NCBI GenBank assembly: GCA_037176885.1 | Contig: JAWWNJ010000087.1 | Span: forward strand, 930,001-994,000 | DNA from: Favolaschia claudopus | Taxonomy: Eukaryota > Basidiomycota > Agaricomycetes > Agaricales > Mycenaceae | Direction of reading: 5' to 3' | DNA: 64,000 nucleotides | In this document: one piece after another, positions 48,601 to 57,912 of the stretch | Layout: every line of letters starts with the position of its first letter | Position numbering within the stretch: the first letter of the stretch is position 1 | Notes under the pieces: model-generated | What the model saw: the letters and a program-made list of their open reading frames with translations, nothing else | Told to the model about the DNA's origin: nothing | The model's database searches: none | Made by a program: the position numbers and the translations under genes

Positions 48601-49893
48601 ATCAAACGTGGACCCACAAGCCCTTCCTGCGAAATGTTCGGCTAGATCCGCGGCGCCGGGAGGCACCCCAGAGTGCGCAATGGTTACCGCGTTCAGCGGC
48701 TCCAACGAATGCACTAACCGAATTGACTTCTTATCACTCTTCAGAACTCCAAAGTACTTCGTGCGGTACGAGCCGTTGGATGGTTCGTAGATATTGGCGT
48801 CGATACTCGCCCTAAGCACCTTGCAGACTTCTTCCAGTTGTCCCGGCGGGATGGGAATATTTCTTTCCACCCAGACCTTATGGTCTGCTTTCACCGGGAA
48901 CTTGACTGGCGGGAAGAAATCCGTCCTGAAAGTTCCTCGTTCACTGTCATCCCATGCTACTGTATTTTCGTGTATAGATAACATGTGATGAACCAGCTTC
49001 ATCTCTTCATCATTCAGGAACCCATCATTATGCAGTTCGTCCACTACCGCTTTCCTTTCCGCTGTGTACCTCCCTACGGGAACGAACTCTGGCGGGTGAG
49101 GGTCTAGCGGGACGAGATTCTGCAGCGGATCCCCAATGATATTTCTTTCTATCCTGAACTCGGGAGGGAGCGGCTCGAGGACCGGCTTTACTTTCAGCGC
49201 TACCGGCTTATATTTCTTCGAGAACACCTCCTTCACCTCGACTTCAGGCGGGTGATCCTCGGGAACGATTTCCTCCATCAACACCACTTTCGTTTCGTTG
49301 TGTTCGAACCCGGGCACCACCCAGTCGGCGTAGTCACAGCACTGACAGCGCTCCCCCGCTGAATGCCGAGACCGCTCCTGTTTGAGCGACTCAACATCGG
49401 CACCGGCTGTCATGAACACAGCGGCTGGGTCCTTCAGTTTCTCTCTGACTTTATCCGTTATATTAGCTACGATGGCTACATAGGATTCGCCGACGTTCTT
49501 TCCTTCTGTCAGCTGCTCATTATATTCCTGAAATAGCTGAGCAGCGGGTTTGTCATCAACTTCTGGCATGGCAGCCGCTAGGTAGGCCATTTTCGTCTCG
49601 GCCATCGAAAACCCCTCTTCTCCAGATTTCATCAAAGCGCAAATTCTAGGAACATTATTCTCGTCCAGTTCTATCTGAACCGCTAACTCTCCTTGATGGT
49701 TAATCAACTCCTCGAATTCTGAAAATTTTGTTCCTCTTCGCCGCTCGTCTGCGCAGCCGGTGGCGCATCGTTTTGTACGCGCCGCACCTGCCGCCGCTGA
49801 CCCCCTGGGGAAGGTAGGGACGACCACCCGCTTCGAAGTGGAGGGGTCGGTCAGAGTCAGGAACTGGTTCCCGTCAGAGGTATTTTGATACCG
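45619..49893 (-). CDS. pol: Ty3/Gypsy polyprotein: RT, RNase H, integrase
   Basis: From the ATG at 49,827 there is an uninterrupted 1402 aa frame; the same frame is open upstream to about 49,893. Reverse transcriptase occupies roughly residues 310-560, with FDLYSGYNHRL, LPQGWTNS and the catalytic YIDD at 471-474. RNase H follows (about 637-765: LAVDTSYLGVG, IETDAQYLKG, GPDGLSRR). Integrase has the zinc motif H964-H969-C999-C1002 and an Asp1029-Asp1088-Glu1123 triad (VVHVDVMV, VTDNAPAF, NGKVENGH). The C-terminus has an Asp/Glu-rich run and a basic tail (KRKTRSATKAAARK). The order RT-RNase H-IN is that of Metaviridae-type (Gypsy) elements. All catalytic residues I can check are present. It is convergent with the five-gene module. 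Confidence 0.93.
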   Translation of the reverse strand, partial: RYQNTSDGNQFLTLTDPSTSKRVVVPTFPRGSAAAGAARTKRCATGCADERRRGTKFSEFEELINHQGELAVQIELDENNVPRICALMKSGEEGFSMAETKMAYLAAAMPEVDDKPAAQLFQEYNEQLTEGKNVGESYVAIVANITDKVREKLKDPAAVFMTAGADVESLKQERSRHSAGERCQCCDYADWVVPGFEHNETKVVLMEEIVPEDHPPEVEVKEVFSKKYKPVALKVKPVLEPLPPEFRIERNIIGDPLQNLVPLDPHPPEFVPVGRYTAERKAVVDELHNDGFLNDEEMKLVHHMLSIHENTVAWDDSERGTFRTDFFPPVKFPVKADHKVWVERNIPIPPGQLEEVCKVLRASIDANIYEPSNGSYRTKYFGVLKSDKKSIRLVHSLEPLNAVTIAHSGVPPGAADLAEHFAGRACGSTFDLYSGYNHRLIDPESRDYTTFQTPFGALRLVRLPQGWTNSVPIFHEDVTYILRDEIPAVTRPYIDDVPVAGGFTRYEKPDGTYETIPENPLIRVFVWLHLVDCNRVLTRLAYSGATVSGKKLQICRGTFKVVGHVCSYEGMRPDEDRIGVIERWGPLKDFHDVKAFLGTVGVMRMFIQDYTVKAEPIQKLTRKEVIFEWGPPQDACMKVLKKALRECPALRPIRYEWDTEVVLAVDTSYLGVGVHVYQRDPLDLNKRYYARFSSIPLNERESRYSQPKRELFGLKRALDHMQYWLLGCRKLVIETDAQYLKGMLDHPGMGPNATINRWIEEILMFHFTLKHVPGKTFGPDGLSRRRIQPGDPEYDHPEDEFDNNEPPGLHPESSAWPPLKNFEDFKHDIDTRGGYMVAELAGDEAQSASDFENDAEQAWAYTRLSKEYIFEVFSQSKGDDKPAGEPLIPDLELKYDPTKREPYSEDQRSVAAKLADERLLLMKEWRRNTLARPDGMNDKEYKAFLRFATGFFEDADGKLYHKSTTGSAHQLVVDKEHRMYMMRAAHDSLAHRGVFATKSLIEMRFWWPEMERDVTWYIKTCELCQLRQRTLLKIPPVVTHTPSLFQVVHVDVMVVGTPSNGFNKIVDARCSLSSYIEARPIKNENARTLALFLLEDVICRWGCPEELVTDNAPAFLAAVAYLESKYGIRNIRVSPYNSQANGKVENGHFSMRQSLWKATGGNPSKWYWFFPQMLWADRVTIRRGTGCSPYFMVTGAHPILPLDIEEATWLVHLPGRTLTTAELIGYRAQALAKHATHVEQMRERVTDEKRANLRRYEIAHKHTIEDYHFEPGDLVLIRNTTVEKSLNTKMAARYLGPVIIIRRTKGGSYIVAEMDGSVFQSKIAQFRVVPFEQRRSIKLPADIHDLIDLSAETLEKMVQEEDGYSGDDFQFGNVRLTPSGTADEEPALQEALPEEEEEEEEPDTDEPLPFKRKTRSATKAAARK

Positions 49894-50573
49894 CTGGCGG
49901 TCAGAATTTCGAAGGGCCGCCCCAGCAGCACTTTGTATGCCGGGTTCCGTATAACATGCACTTGTAGGTACACAGTCATATCGCCGAACCTGAAGGGGAC
50001 GTTCCTCGCTAACCCGACTGACTTTTCGGTTTGCCCGTTGGCGCTCATCATGTGGATACAGTTATCGGGGTCCCAGCTGACTCCCAGCTCGGTGGCTACC
50101 GACAGGGCCATGGACACGATCTGTGATCCACCATCCAGAATGCATTCGACTTCGGCGGCTCCATGAATGAGCGGGAAGACCACTCTCAGGGCCGCTGATT
50201 CCCCAGCAGAAGCTTCGGAGATCGCGACGAAGATTTCTCTCACCGGCTCACCATCGGCTACCGACTGCCAATATTGCACTGCCGGGTCGACAGTGATGAG
50301 AGCTCCCGCTGGCATGAGTCCATCGGCCACTGTCGAGACCTGAACTAACGCTTCGTAAGGGAGGTCCTCCAAGGCTACGCTGGAGGACTCGTCATCTTCG
50401 TCGGCTTCTTTCTCTGCGTGGCTAATCAATTGCTCGAGGGTGACTCGAACAGCGGGCGAGACTCTCTTCTTCGAGAGCAACGCCTTAGCCTGACGCAGCA
50501 ACTTCGGGCTGAGAGCGAACAGCCTCCCCAGCGGGAGTGCTATTTCCAGGTTTCCAAAGATCTCCTTTATCAA
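49857..50573 (-). CDS. pro: Gypsy aspartic protease region
   Basis: A 238 aa frame with AECILD-like VECILDGGSQIVSMALSV around residues 140-155 and the late motif VLLGRPFEIL near the end, as in retroviral-type aspartic proteases. The active-site triplet is Asp-Gly-Gly where this family usually has Asp-Ser/Thr-Gly, so activity is doubtful. The frame ends in a stop at 49,857, while one base out of phase the sequence continues as QNTSDGNQFLTLTDP into pol; a frameshift lies near 49,890. It is also out of phase with the preceding segment at about 50,580. Confidence 0.8.
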   Translation of the reverse strand: MIKEIFGNLEIALPLGRLFALSPKLLRQAKALLSKKRVSPAVRVTLEQLISHAEKEADEDDESSSVALEDLPYEALVQVSTVADGLMPAGALITVDPAVQYWQSVADGEPVREIFVAISEASAGESAALRVVFPLIHGAAEVECILDGGSQIVSMALSVATELGVSWDPDNCIHMMSANGQTEKSVGLARNVPFRFGDMTVYLQVHVIRNPAYKVLLGRPFEILTASGIKIPLTGTSS

Positions 50574-50586
50574 GGATTCGACCTCC

Positions 50587-52513
50587 TCATCTTCCTGGTC
50601 CCTCTACGGGCGCCTTCAACTCGTAGTTCTTTTCGTTGGCCGCTGGCGGCGCATTTCCCGCCGGCCGAACTCTAGGTTCGTTGGGCCTTTTGGCTGGCTT
50701 GACCGGGGGGAACGTTCCTATACGGAAGTTCCGGCGGCTGAGTGCCATTTTGTTCTTCTGTCTCCTCCCGCTCCTTTTCCTTGGTCTCAACGATCGCCGG
50801 CTGTGCTTCGACAGCGGGCTTTCGTATCGTCCTCGGTTTATAGGGCAACTTTGGCATCACAACTTCCATTTTCTTTCCTGCGGGCGGGCGTGCTTGTCGG
50901 TTCTCCGGGGGCTTATCCGCAGTGGGGTTTCCCCTTGGCCCCCTTCCTCGAACTCTCTAAAAATGCTCACCTTCGACGCTGTTCCCCGTTCGGGAAGGAC
51001 CAGCCCCGTTGGAAGAGCGAGAGTTCGCTGAGACAGCCGCCAGCAGAATCGCAACAGCGTTGGCGTCGAATTGCGGCGGGGGAGACTGGCCTTTGATGAG
51101 CCACAAGGGGTGGTTGAACACCCCCCGATCCATGCGACTGGAGTTGCGTCACTTGCCGCTGGAGGTTTACTTGCTCAGCTCGCAAGGAAACCAGTTCTTC
51201 TTCTCTCGGGTCGTAGTAGAATTCCTCGTTCTGATTGAAAGCGGCTTGCGCGGCTTCCAGCTCTTGCTCATCCATGTCAAGAACGGAGAGCTGAGCGAAG
51301 ACAGACTGGTAGTTTTGCGCAGCGGCCGTGGGTTGGGCGGCCGGGCGGTACTCCTCTACCTGCTGCTTCTTGGACTTATGCCCGTCTTTCGGGATAGGTA
51401 TCCCATCGGGGAAAACAGTCTCTGAACGCTACGACCTTCATCTTTCCACTCCCTATGTGGGCTTGCCGAATGAGACACTTATCTCTAAAGTGCCCAAACT
51501 TGTCGCAATAAAGACACCCCTGATCCGCCAGGTTCCCTTTGAATTGCACGGTTGGCATTCGCGGGAAAGACTGGGAGTCAGCGGCGCCTGGGACTCTGCC
51601 CGGTAGGGACTTATAGAAGGACTCCAACTCGGCCATCCTCTTCTTGGTCGCGGCGTCGATCTCTTTTAATTGGGAGGTCTGGTTATCCAGCCGCTCCATC
51701 ATAGTGACGACCGACACCTTAATCGTCTCAAGAAGGGACTTGTTAGGGTCCTCCTCTTCCTTCTTTACCGTCACGTTTGGGTGAGGTAGTATGGATCGCC
51801 CGCTCGACGCCTTTCCAGACACCGCTGGAGGCCTTGGACTTGCTCGAGTAACCCCGGTCTGAGGCGCCAAAGAACTCAGAGTTAGCGGTCGAGCGTTTTG
51901 CGATCCTTTTGGCTTCCGTCATGACCTCGGCCAGCGTCCATGTACGGACCTCTGGCTCGTCAGCATCATCCCCGGCAGCGGGAGGTTTTCCGCTCGAGGT
52001 TCTTCCAGAATCCGTTCCTTGAACTCAGGACTCAACTTAGAGAAGAACATCGGGAGAGCCTCCCGGTGCGAAATTAATTTCGAATCGAGAAGCTTGTTCG
52101 CCTCGACGTTCATGACGCGCATTAGGCGCATGAGTTCGTCTTCATCGTCCCGGTCGATCCCCTCTTCCGTGAACTTACGAAGCTGCCGGTGCAATTTCTG
52201 CACAGAGCCCTTCTTTTGTCGACTACGGCGGGTAATTTTCCAGGATTTCTTTCTTAAAGTCGTCGAACTTCTTAGAATACGAGGCGAATTGCCGCCATTC
52301 CTCGGCGGTCGCCTGAGCAGTATAGCGGCAGACAAACTCGTTCTTCTTATCATCCGGCGTCTCATCTAATTCCATCATACGCTCCACATGGTCCAGGAAA
52401 CGAACAAGGTTCCTCCGGCTCTTCTCTTTGAAGAGCGGGGCGTTCCTGTCCCATGGTTCCGGCGCGCGCTTCTTTCCTCGAACGACAGGGTTGTTGTTGC
52501 CGTCGTCAGCCAT
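50587..52513 (-). pseudogene. gag: Gypsy gag, broken by several frameshifts
   Basis: Starts plausibly at 52,513 (MADDGNNNPVVRGKKRAPEP) with a capsid-like helical region (FLDHVERMMELDETPDDKKN, EEWRQFASYSKKFDDFKKEI). It continues in other frames as KLHRQLRKFTEEGIDRD, SHREALPMFFSKLSPEFKE, a zinc knuckle CX2CX3GHX4C (CLYCDKFGHFRDKC, ~51,480-51,520) and a coiled stretch (ELVSLRAEQVNLQRQVTQLQ). I count at least five single-base shifts (near 52,225, 51,975, 51,850, 51,405 and 51,065), all needed to keep the family order. Gag would package the element RNA; this copy cannot make a full product unless the sequence is in error. Confidence 0.82.
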
Positions 52514-53056
52514 CGGATTGTTTGAAGGGGTTGGTGAAGTGTTGAGTAGTGGTGAAGAGACAGACGAAAGAGTCGTTGACGACTGGGTAGCTGCACCGTC
52601 GGGTGTAACAGGTCTTGTGCCGGGCGGTTGAGTGAGGTTTGTTGTTCCAGCGGAGCAGAGGGGCTCAACGACTGGGTTTGGCGGGTACGATATGCGTGAG
52701 CTTGGGTTCGTCCGCGCAGAGAATAGAGTTCCCGGGCAAGAGCAACAGGCGGGCGGGAAGGATCGTCAGTCTCGAGTTCGAGAGCAGCGGCAGCGGCACG
52801 TAGGCTAGTGTTGGTCGACCGAGGTTTTGGTGGTGGTGCTCTAGCGGATCGTCCTTCTGAAGCCACGTCTCTTCGAAACTAAATGGCAAAATCTTCTATA
52901 GCGGGGCCTGGAGCTATCGGCTCAACGAGGCGGGTGTATATTCTATTCTCGAGTCAACCGGCGGATGGTTCGTGCTAGTTTTAAAAGCTAGCGTCCACAA
53001 GTGATTTCTTTCGACTTGACACAAATAATCTGTCACCCCTCGCGGTGGGCTCCAGA
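52514..53056. other. Leader of the Gypsy element, possible LTR remnant
   Basis: Upstream of gag on the minus strand. A near-palindrome GCTAGTTTTAAAAGCTAGC (about 52,974-52,992) is present. No copy of this region was seen at the other side of the element, so the 5' LTR is either very diverged or cut off at the 53,057 junction. A minus-strand frame with a different reading (52,375-52,866) is probably chance. Confidence 0.4.
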
Positions 53057-53098
53057 TGAAACGGTGCGTGTAGGTGTAGGCGTGAAATATACCGAAAT
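53057..53098 (+). repeat. 42 bp direct repeat, copy 2
   Basis: Identical to 34,485-34,526. Its last base is the first base of the right palindrome arm. Confidence 0.9.
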
Positions 53099-53438
53099 GA
53101 CCTTGCTTTAGTAAGGTCCTTTCAGGTGACAATTCGACCCCCGAAACCTGCCAAAAACAAACAACTACAAACAGTTTTCCTACCAAAACAGGCAAAACAC
53201 ACTGCCCAGAATGGCTAATTGCCAAACAGAGCAGTCCCAAACAAGGCTGCATGCCAAAACAGGCAAAACAGAGCAGTCCCAAACAAGGGTGCATGCCAAA
53301 ACAGGCAAGAGCTGTTGCCCAGAAAGGCTGACTTCCAGAACAGGCCAATGCCAAATAAGGATGCAGGCCAGAAGGAGTCAAATCCGGTGCCAAGATGCAT
53401 GTCTGCTAAATTGGGTCGAAACCAAACATGTACAAACA

Positions 53439-53676
53439 TTAGAGCGAGCCAAGCAGGTCGATATTCCCTGCCTGCCAGAAACAAACATGTACAAACATTA
53501 GAGCGAGCCAGGCAGGTCGATATTCCCTGCCTGCCAGGAACAAACATGTACAAACATTAGAGCGAGCCAGGCAGGTCGATAATTCCCTGTCTAGCCAGGA
53601 ACAAACATGTACAAACATTAGAGCGAGCCAGGCAGGTCGATATTCCCTGCCTGCCAGGAACAAATACGTACAAACA
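53439..53676 (-). repeat. 59 bp tandem repeat, four copies (right arm)
   Basis: Mirror of 30,190-30,484 with four units; the third has small insertions (GATAATTCCCTGTCTAGCC), so it is two bases longer. Confidence 0.9.
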
Positions 53677-54164
53677 TCCCGCCAGGTGCGCCGTCGGCGC
53701 GAAAATGCCGACACATAGTCTAACCTCATTCAAATCTGCAACACATTCTTTACTATAATTGACATGAAAACGTGGATTCATTCCACAGATGAAAGGCAAG
53801 AGGTTTAGGAATCAAATAATTATGGATTCGCTCTGGCGAAGGTTAGATTTAGTCAAAGAAAAAACTTCAATATGTGCCTTGAGAGACACCTCCACAATCG
53901 CAAATCTCATGGTCAGACCGAACCCAAGACAACCTTCCTCGCCGTGTCGTCCGGAATTCGATCCGACGACCCGCTCCACGTTGTCGCCGTTATCTCCCAC
54001 GCCGTCGTTGTCGTAGTAGCAGTCTCTCTCCCTCCCCCTCCATCCCTCTTCGCCAGCAACTCGTCGCCTGCGCTGGACGCCCTCTGTCTTCAAACGACGT
54101 TGAGGCCTAGCCTTGCCTATTCCTCTCACAACTGAGTCATGCGTGCTTTCGACGGTTATGCGTC

Positions 54165-55030
54165 ATGAATCCGTCTCCTTCAAGCCCACCGTTTGAAAAC
54201 TCCCTGAGGTTAGGGGAAGATGCAGTTGCTGCAGTGGATGGAAGGAAATTTGGGTTGAGTTGTATCTGTCTGTCAAGACGGCAAAACTCACGCACTATTC
54301 ACTTGTCTGTGTAGCCCGACCGAACTCCTTCCTTAACGAGCACCTCCCCTTTCTCTCCCCCACCTCCCCCAGGCACTCCTCCGTCCTATTTCTGACTTGG
54401 AGCCAAGTTTCCCAGCCACCGACACATCGTCTATCCGATGCAGAGTTCTTCGCGCTCGACGAGTTTGGCGCGTCTAAACCAAATGTCCGCATTCTCAGAG
54501 ACCATTTCTTTCGCAAATTTCTATATACTCGAAAATACACCAAAGGTACTTGCATCGGAGCCCAATATGGTCGAAGGACAATTGTACAACGTCCGGTTAC
54601 AATTTGCAGTGATATCCATGGCCAATACGTGCGTCGTTGTCTATCTCCACTCACACGATGCTTATTTGATGTAGTAAGCTGTTCGATGTCGGCGGGTCTC
54701 TCACAGACAACACATATCTCTTCTTGGGCGACTACGTCGATCAAGGCTGTTTCGGCATCGAATGTCTTCTTTACCTCTACACACCCGAGCTCTGGTTCCC
54801 CACAAATGCACCTTATTGCGCGGTAACCACGAATGCCAACACCTCACGGAGTTCTTCACCTTCAAGCGTGAATGTCTCCACAACTACTCGGAGCGCATGT
54901 AACGCATGCAGCGCGTCCTTGCGCGCCCTCCCTGCTGCCGCCCTCGTGGACGGCTGAATTTTCTGCGTCCACGCGGGCTCTCACCCGAACTTGTTCAGCT
55001 GTTAGATATACAGGCGGAGCCCCACGCCTG
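54165..55030 (+). pseudogene. CNA1: Calcineurin A pseudogene, right copy
   Basis: Mirror of 28,841-29,705, with the same motif changes (SDIHGQ, GDYVDQG) and the same internal frame changes, plus two extra one-base differences near its 5' end (54,285-54,315). The shared lesions show the gene had decayed before the arms were copied or homogenised. Confidence 0.82.
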
Positions 55031-56283
55031 AATCCACCACTGGCACTACGCACTCTCCTCCGACGCATTCGCGGCGACGTCCACGCTACAAACGTGTGTC
55101 GCCGTTGTCTTCTTTAGTATCCGCACTAACAAAGTTTCTTAACAGTTTTCCCTTGCCCTTCCGGCTCCGCCCTCACACCACCTTCCCGCACCTCCCCACT
55201 GATTCGTCGCCTCTCCAACCCCGTCGTTCGCGAAGCCGGCGCCGACGCTGATATGTACCTACGTGCAGAAGGAACTACATACCGATTAAGCTCTGTTCGC
55301 CCGTTCTTTGTGTCTCCCTCGTGTGCACCACGCTCTCTCCACGGTAGCCCGTCTTCGCCCCACCTAGATCTCTACCCGCCGCCGCCGCCGCTCCGCTTGA
55401 CCCGATCCGCCGCCACCCGCCAACAATTTCACACCGCCACGCCCTTATTTCCCTTTGAGCTCGATCCTCAACGCGCTCGTTAGTCCTCTCAGCTCAATCC
55501 ACCACGCCCCTTTCGCGCGCTAATCGACGCCGCCGCCCACTTCCACACCGCCGACCCCATTAATGCGGAAATCGTCGTTGCGCAGATCCATGGCAACTTA
55601 AATGAATCTTTTGTTTTTGACGCAGAATGAATTAAAGAACCCAACAGCGTGCTTAGATCAAGTTCGCGCGAATCGTGTCGACTCCTGCACGCGAAGGTGT
55701 CGTCAGCAGTTGTGCGGGGGATGGGAGTAGGATGAGGTTAGGGAATGAGGGGAGAGGATCATGATGAGGTTTTGCTTGTTTCAGCGCGTGATTGTGTTCC
55801 GCTTGTAGCAGTACAGACTATCTAGAGATTCGTTCTATGTTCTATCCCTTCGATCTGTTTGTTCAATGTATACACGGATGTATTTGCCTCGTATTTGTTT
55901 GAGGACGGACTCCCATTTTTTCGGCTGAAATGGGGCGTATTCGAAGCTGAGGCGGTCAGTTGATACGGATGACCGAAATTCGAACGGCGGGCATTTTGGC
56001 TACTGAACGCCATTCATTCAACACCTATAGTCGATGGCCTTACGAACACGTTCGGTCCGGGTTCGTTTCCCAGATTCCTTTTTCTTCTTTTGTTCTTGCC
56101 TTTTTATGCACCTTGCGAACTGGGTCGCGTACATGACTCGGACACAGTACATTCAAATTGTTGAAGGCTACATAGGCTACATACAACATACTACATAATT
56201 CGCAAGGTTCGAAGTCATAATTCCAACAGTCCGACTCGGAGCTCCATTAATTCCCTTCAAAGGATGTACACCTCCTGGCCCAC

Positions 56284-57912
56284 TCAGCCACAGAACTTTG
56301 ACTTTGGCGCACCCGTCGAAGGCGGAGCGGAGAATTTTGTCTTGACGAAAACTTTCTCCACCCCGCCGAGTCGTTTGTCGAATGAGGCGTACAGTGCGGG
56401 GAATTCGTCGATGGAGACGCGGTGGGTCAGGATGCTGCAAAAACGCATCCGAATCAGAAAGACAATCTCAAACAAATTTAAAGCAAAGAAGGAGGATCAA
56501 GAAACGCACGATGTCGGATCTAACTTCCTCTCCACAATCATCTCCAGCAGCTCCGCCTGATACTTATGTACCGGCACCTGCCCGCACCCCACCAGCCTGA
56601 TCCCCTTCTCCATCAGGGTACCGATGTTGAAATGGTTGGTGTACCCCGCGTAGGCGGCCATGCCAGCGCAGCTGCCCATTTTGCGCGTCGCCATGATCAT
56701 TTCGTTGACGATTTCGCTTACGTCGGTTTCGAGCATCAAGGCCTTTTCGACTTTGTGGAGGAGGGTTTTTGGTTGGTGGAATGTTCCTGTAATGCACATT
56801 GAAGGTGAGTAAATCAACGGATGGATGGATGGATGTAATGATTGAGGTGGGGCAAATCCAAGAGGAGAGAACGCACCACAATCGATGGCAACGTCCAAGC
56901 CGCCGAGAACTAATTCTTGAATCCGTTTCACGGTGTGCTCCTCAAAGTTGATGATCTCGATGCCAGAGATTTCTTGTGCCAATTTTAGGCGAGCGGGGAC
57001 GTTGTCTATGCCGATGACGCCCTTGGCGCCTTTGAGGAGCGCGAAACGGACACAGCATTGGCCGGTTGGACCCAAGCCCTGTAGAATCAAAGTCAACATT
57101 CGCTGTCTCCTCTTTCCATTAAACAAGGTGGTAAGTTGAATCCACTCAGATCCCAACAACATCCCCTGTTTGACACCCACATCACGTCGGGAGGATATCC
57201 GAGAGATACAACACTTTGTCGTCGGGCACCGAATCAGGTATGGGAAGGAGGTTGACGTTGCCTTTCGGGACGCGGACGTATTCTGCTTGGACGCCAGGGA
57301 AGCCGCCGGTGAAGCGCCCGGATGAGTTCGTACGATCGCACATGGAGGATAGCTTTTGCTTGCAGTAGGAGCATTCTCCGCAGGCGATTTGGAACGAGGC
57401 GACGACGCGTTGGCCGACTTAGATATTCTTCACATCTGGGCCTATGCGGTCGATGATTCCCATAAACTGGCGAGATAGAGCGACGACTGTTAAGCCTTGA
57501 TTCGTAAGAGTTTGGACAAGCCCACCTCATGTCCCAGTATATCGCCTTGCTGGAGCTGAATAATTTCGCCGTGATATCTAATTTGAAATTTTCGCGTTAA
57601 CGTTGCCTCAAGTTCCCAGCTACACGCAACTTACAGATGTAGATCGGACCCGCGTATCGTCGTCCCCGTTACTCTCAGCATCACGTTGCTCGGATCCGGA
57701 ATGTCGGGGATAGCAGCCTCGATGAGACGGACGTCGCGTGTGCCGAACCAGGCGAGAACTTTCATCTTGCCGCCATCGCTTCGGGGCTGATATTTAGCGG
57801 AGACGACGGTCGGAACATCACCAATGCGCTGAATTTCGTTTAAATCACGCGCTTATCCTTGACTCAAAGAAATCGAACCCACCTCCGCGAGTTTGTTCGA
57901 TACTGTTTGCAT
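56284..57912 (-). pseudogene. Zinc alcohol dehydrogenase pseudogene, right copy
   Basis: Mirror of 25,959-27,587. It has the same stop after KNI, the same frameshift after DILPT and the same spoiled intron donor. I saw no difference between the two copies. Confidence 0.85.

Larger units (their letters stand above)
34527..53056 (-). mobile_element. Putative giant Ty3/Gypsy element with antisense gene module
   Basis: The interval between the two 42 bp repeats contains gag-pro-pol on the minus strand and the five intron-bearing genes on the plus strand beyond the pol stop. A dense CCCGCT/AGCGGG hexamer signature runs through all of it and drops sharply in the palindrome arms. No LTR pair, primer-binding site or polypurine tract was found, so these limits are inferred and the module could instead be a separate block next to a damaged Gypsy copy. 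Confidence 0.45.

Noticed and set aside
45619..52513. Retrovirus or Maverick-type virus
   Set aside because: No envelope, polymerase B or packaging ATPase; domain order is that of an ordinary Ty3/Gypsy element.
52375..52866. A 163 aa frame overlapping the start of gag
   Set aside because: Low-complexity Ser/Arg-rich translation out of frame with the recognisable capsid part.
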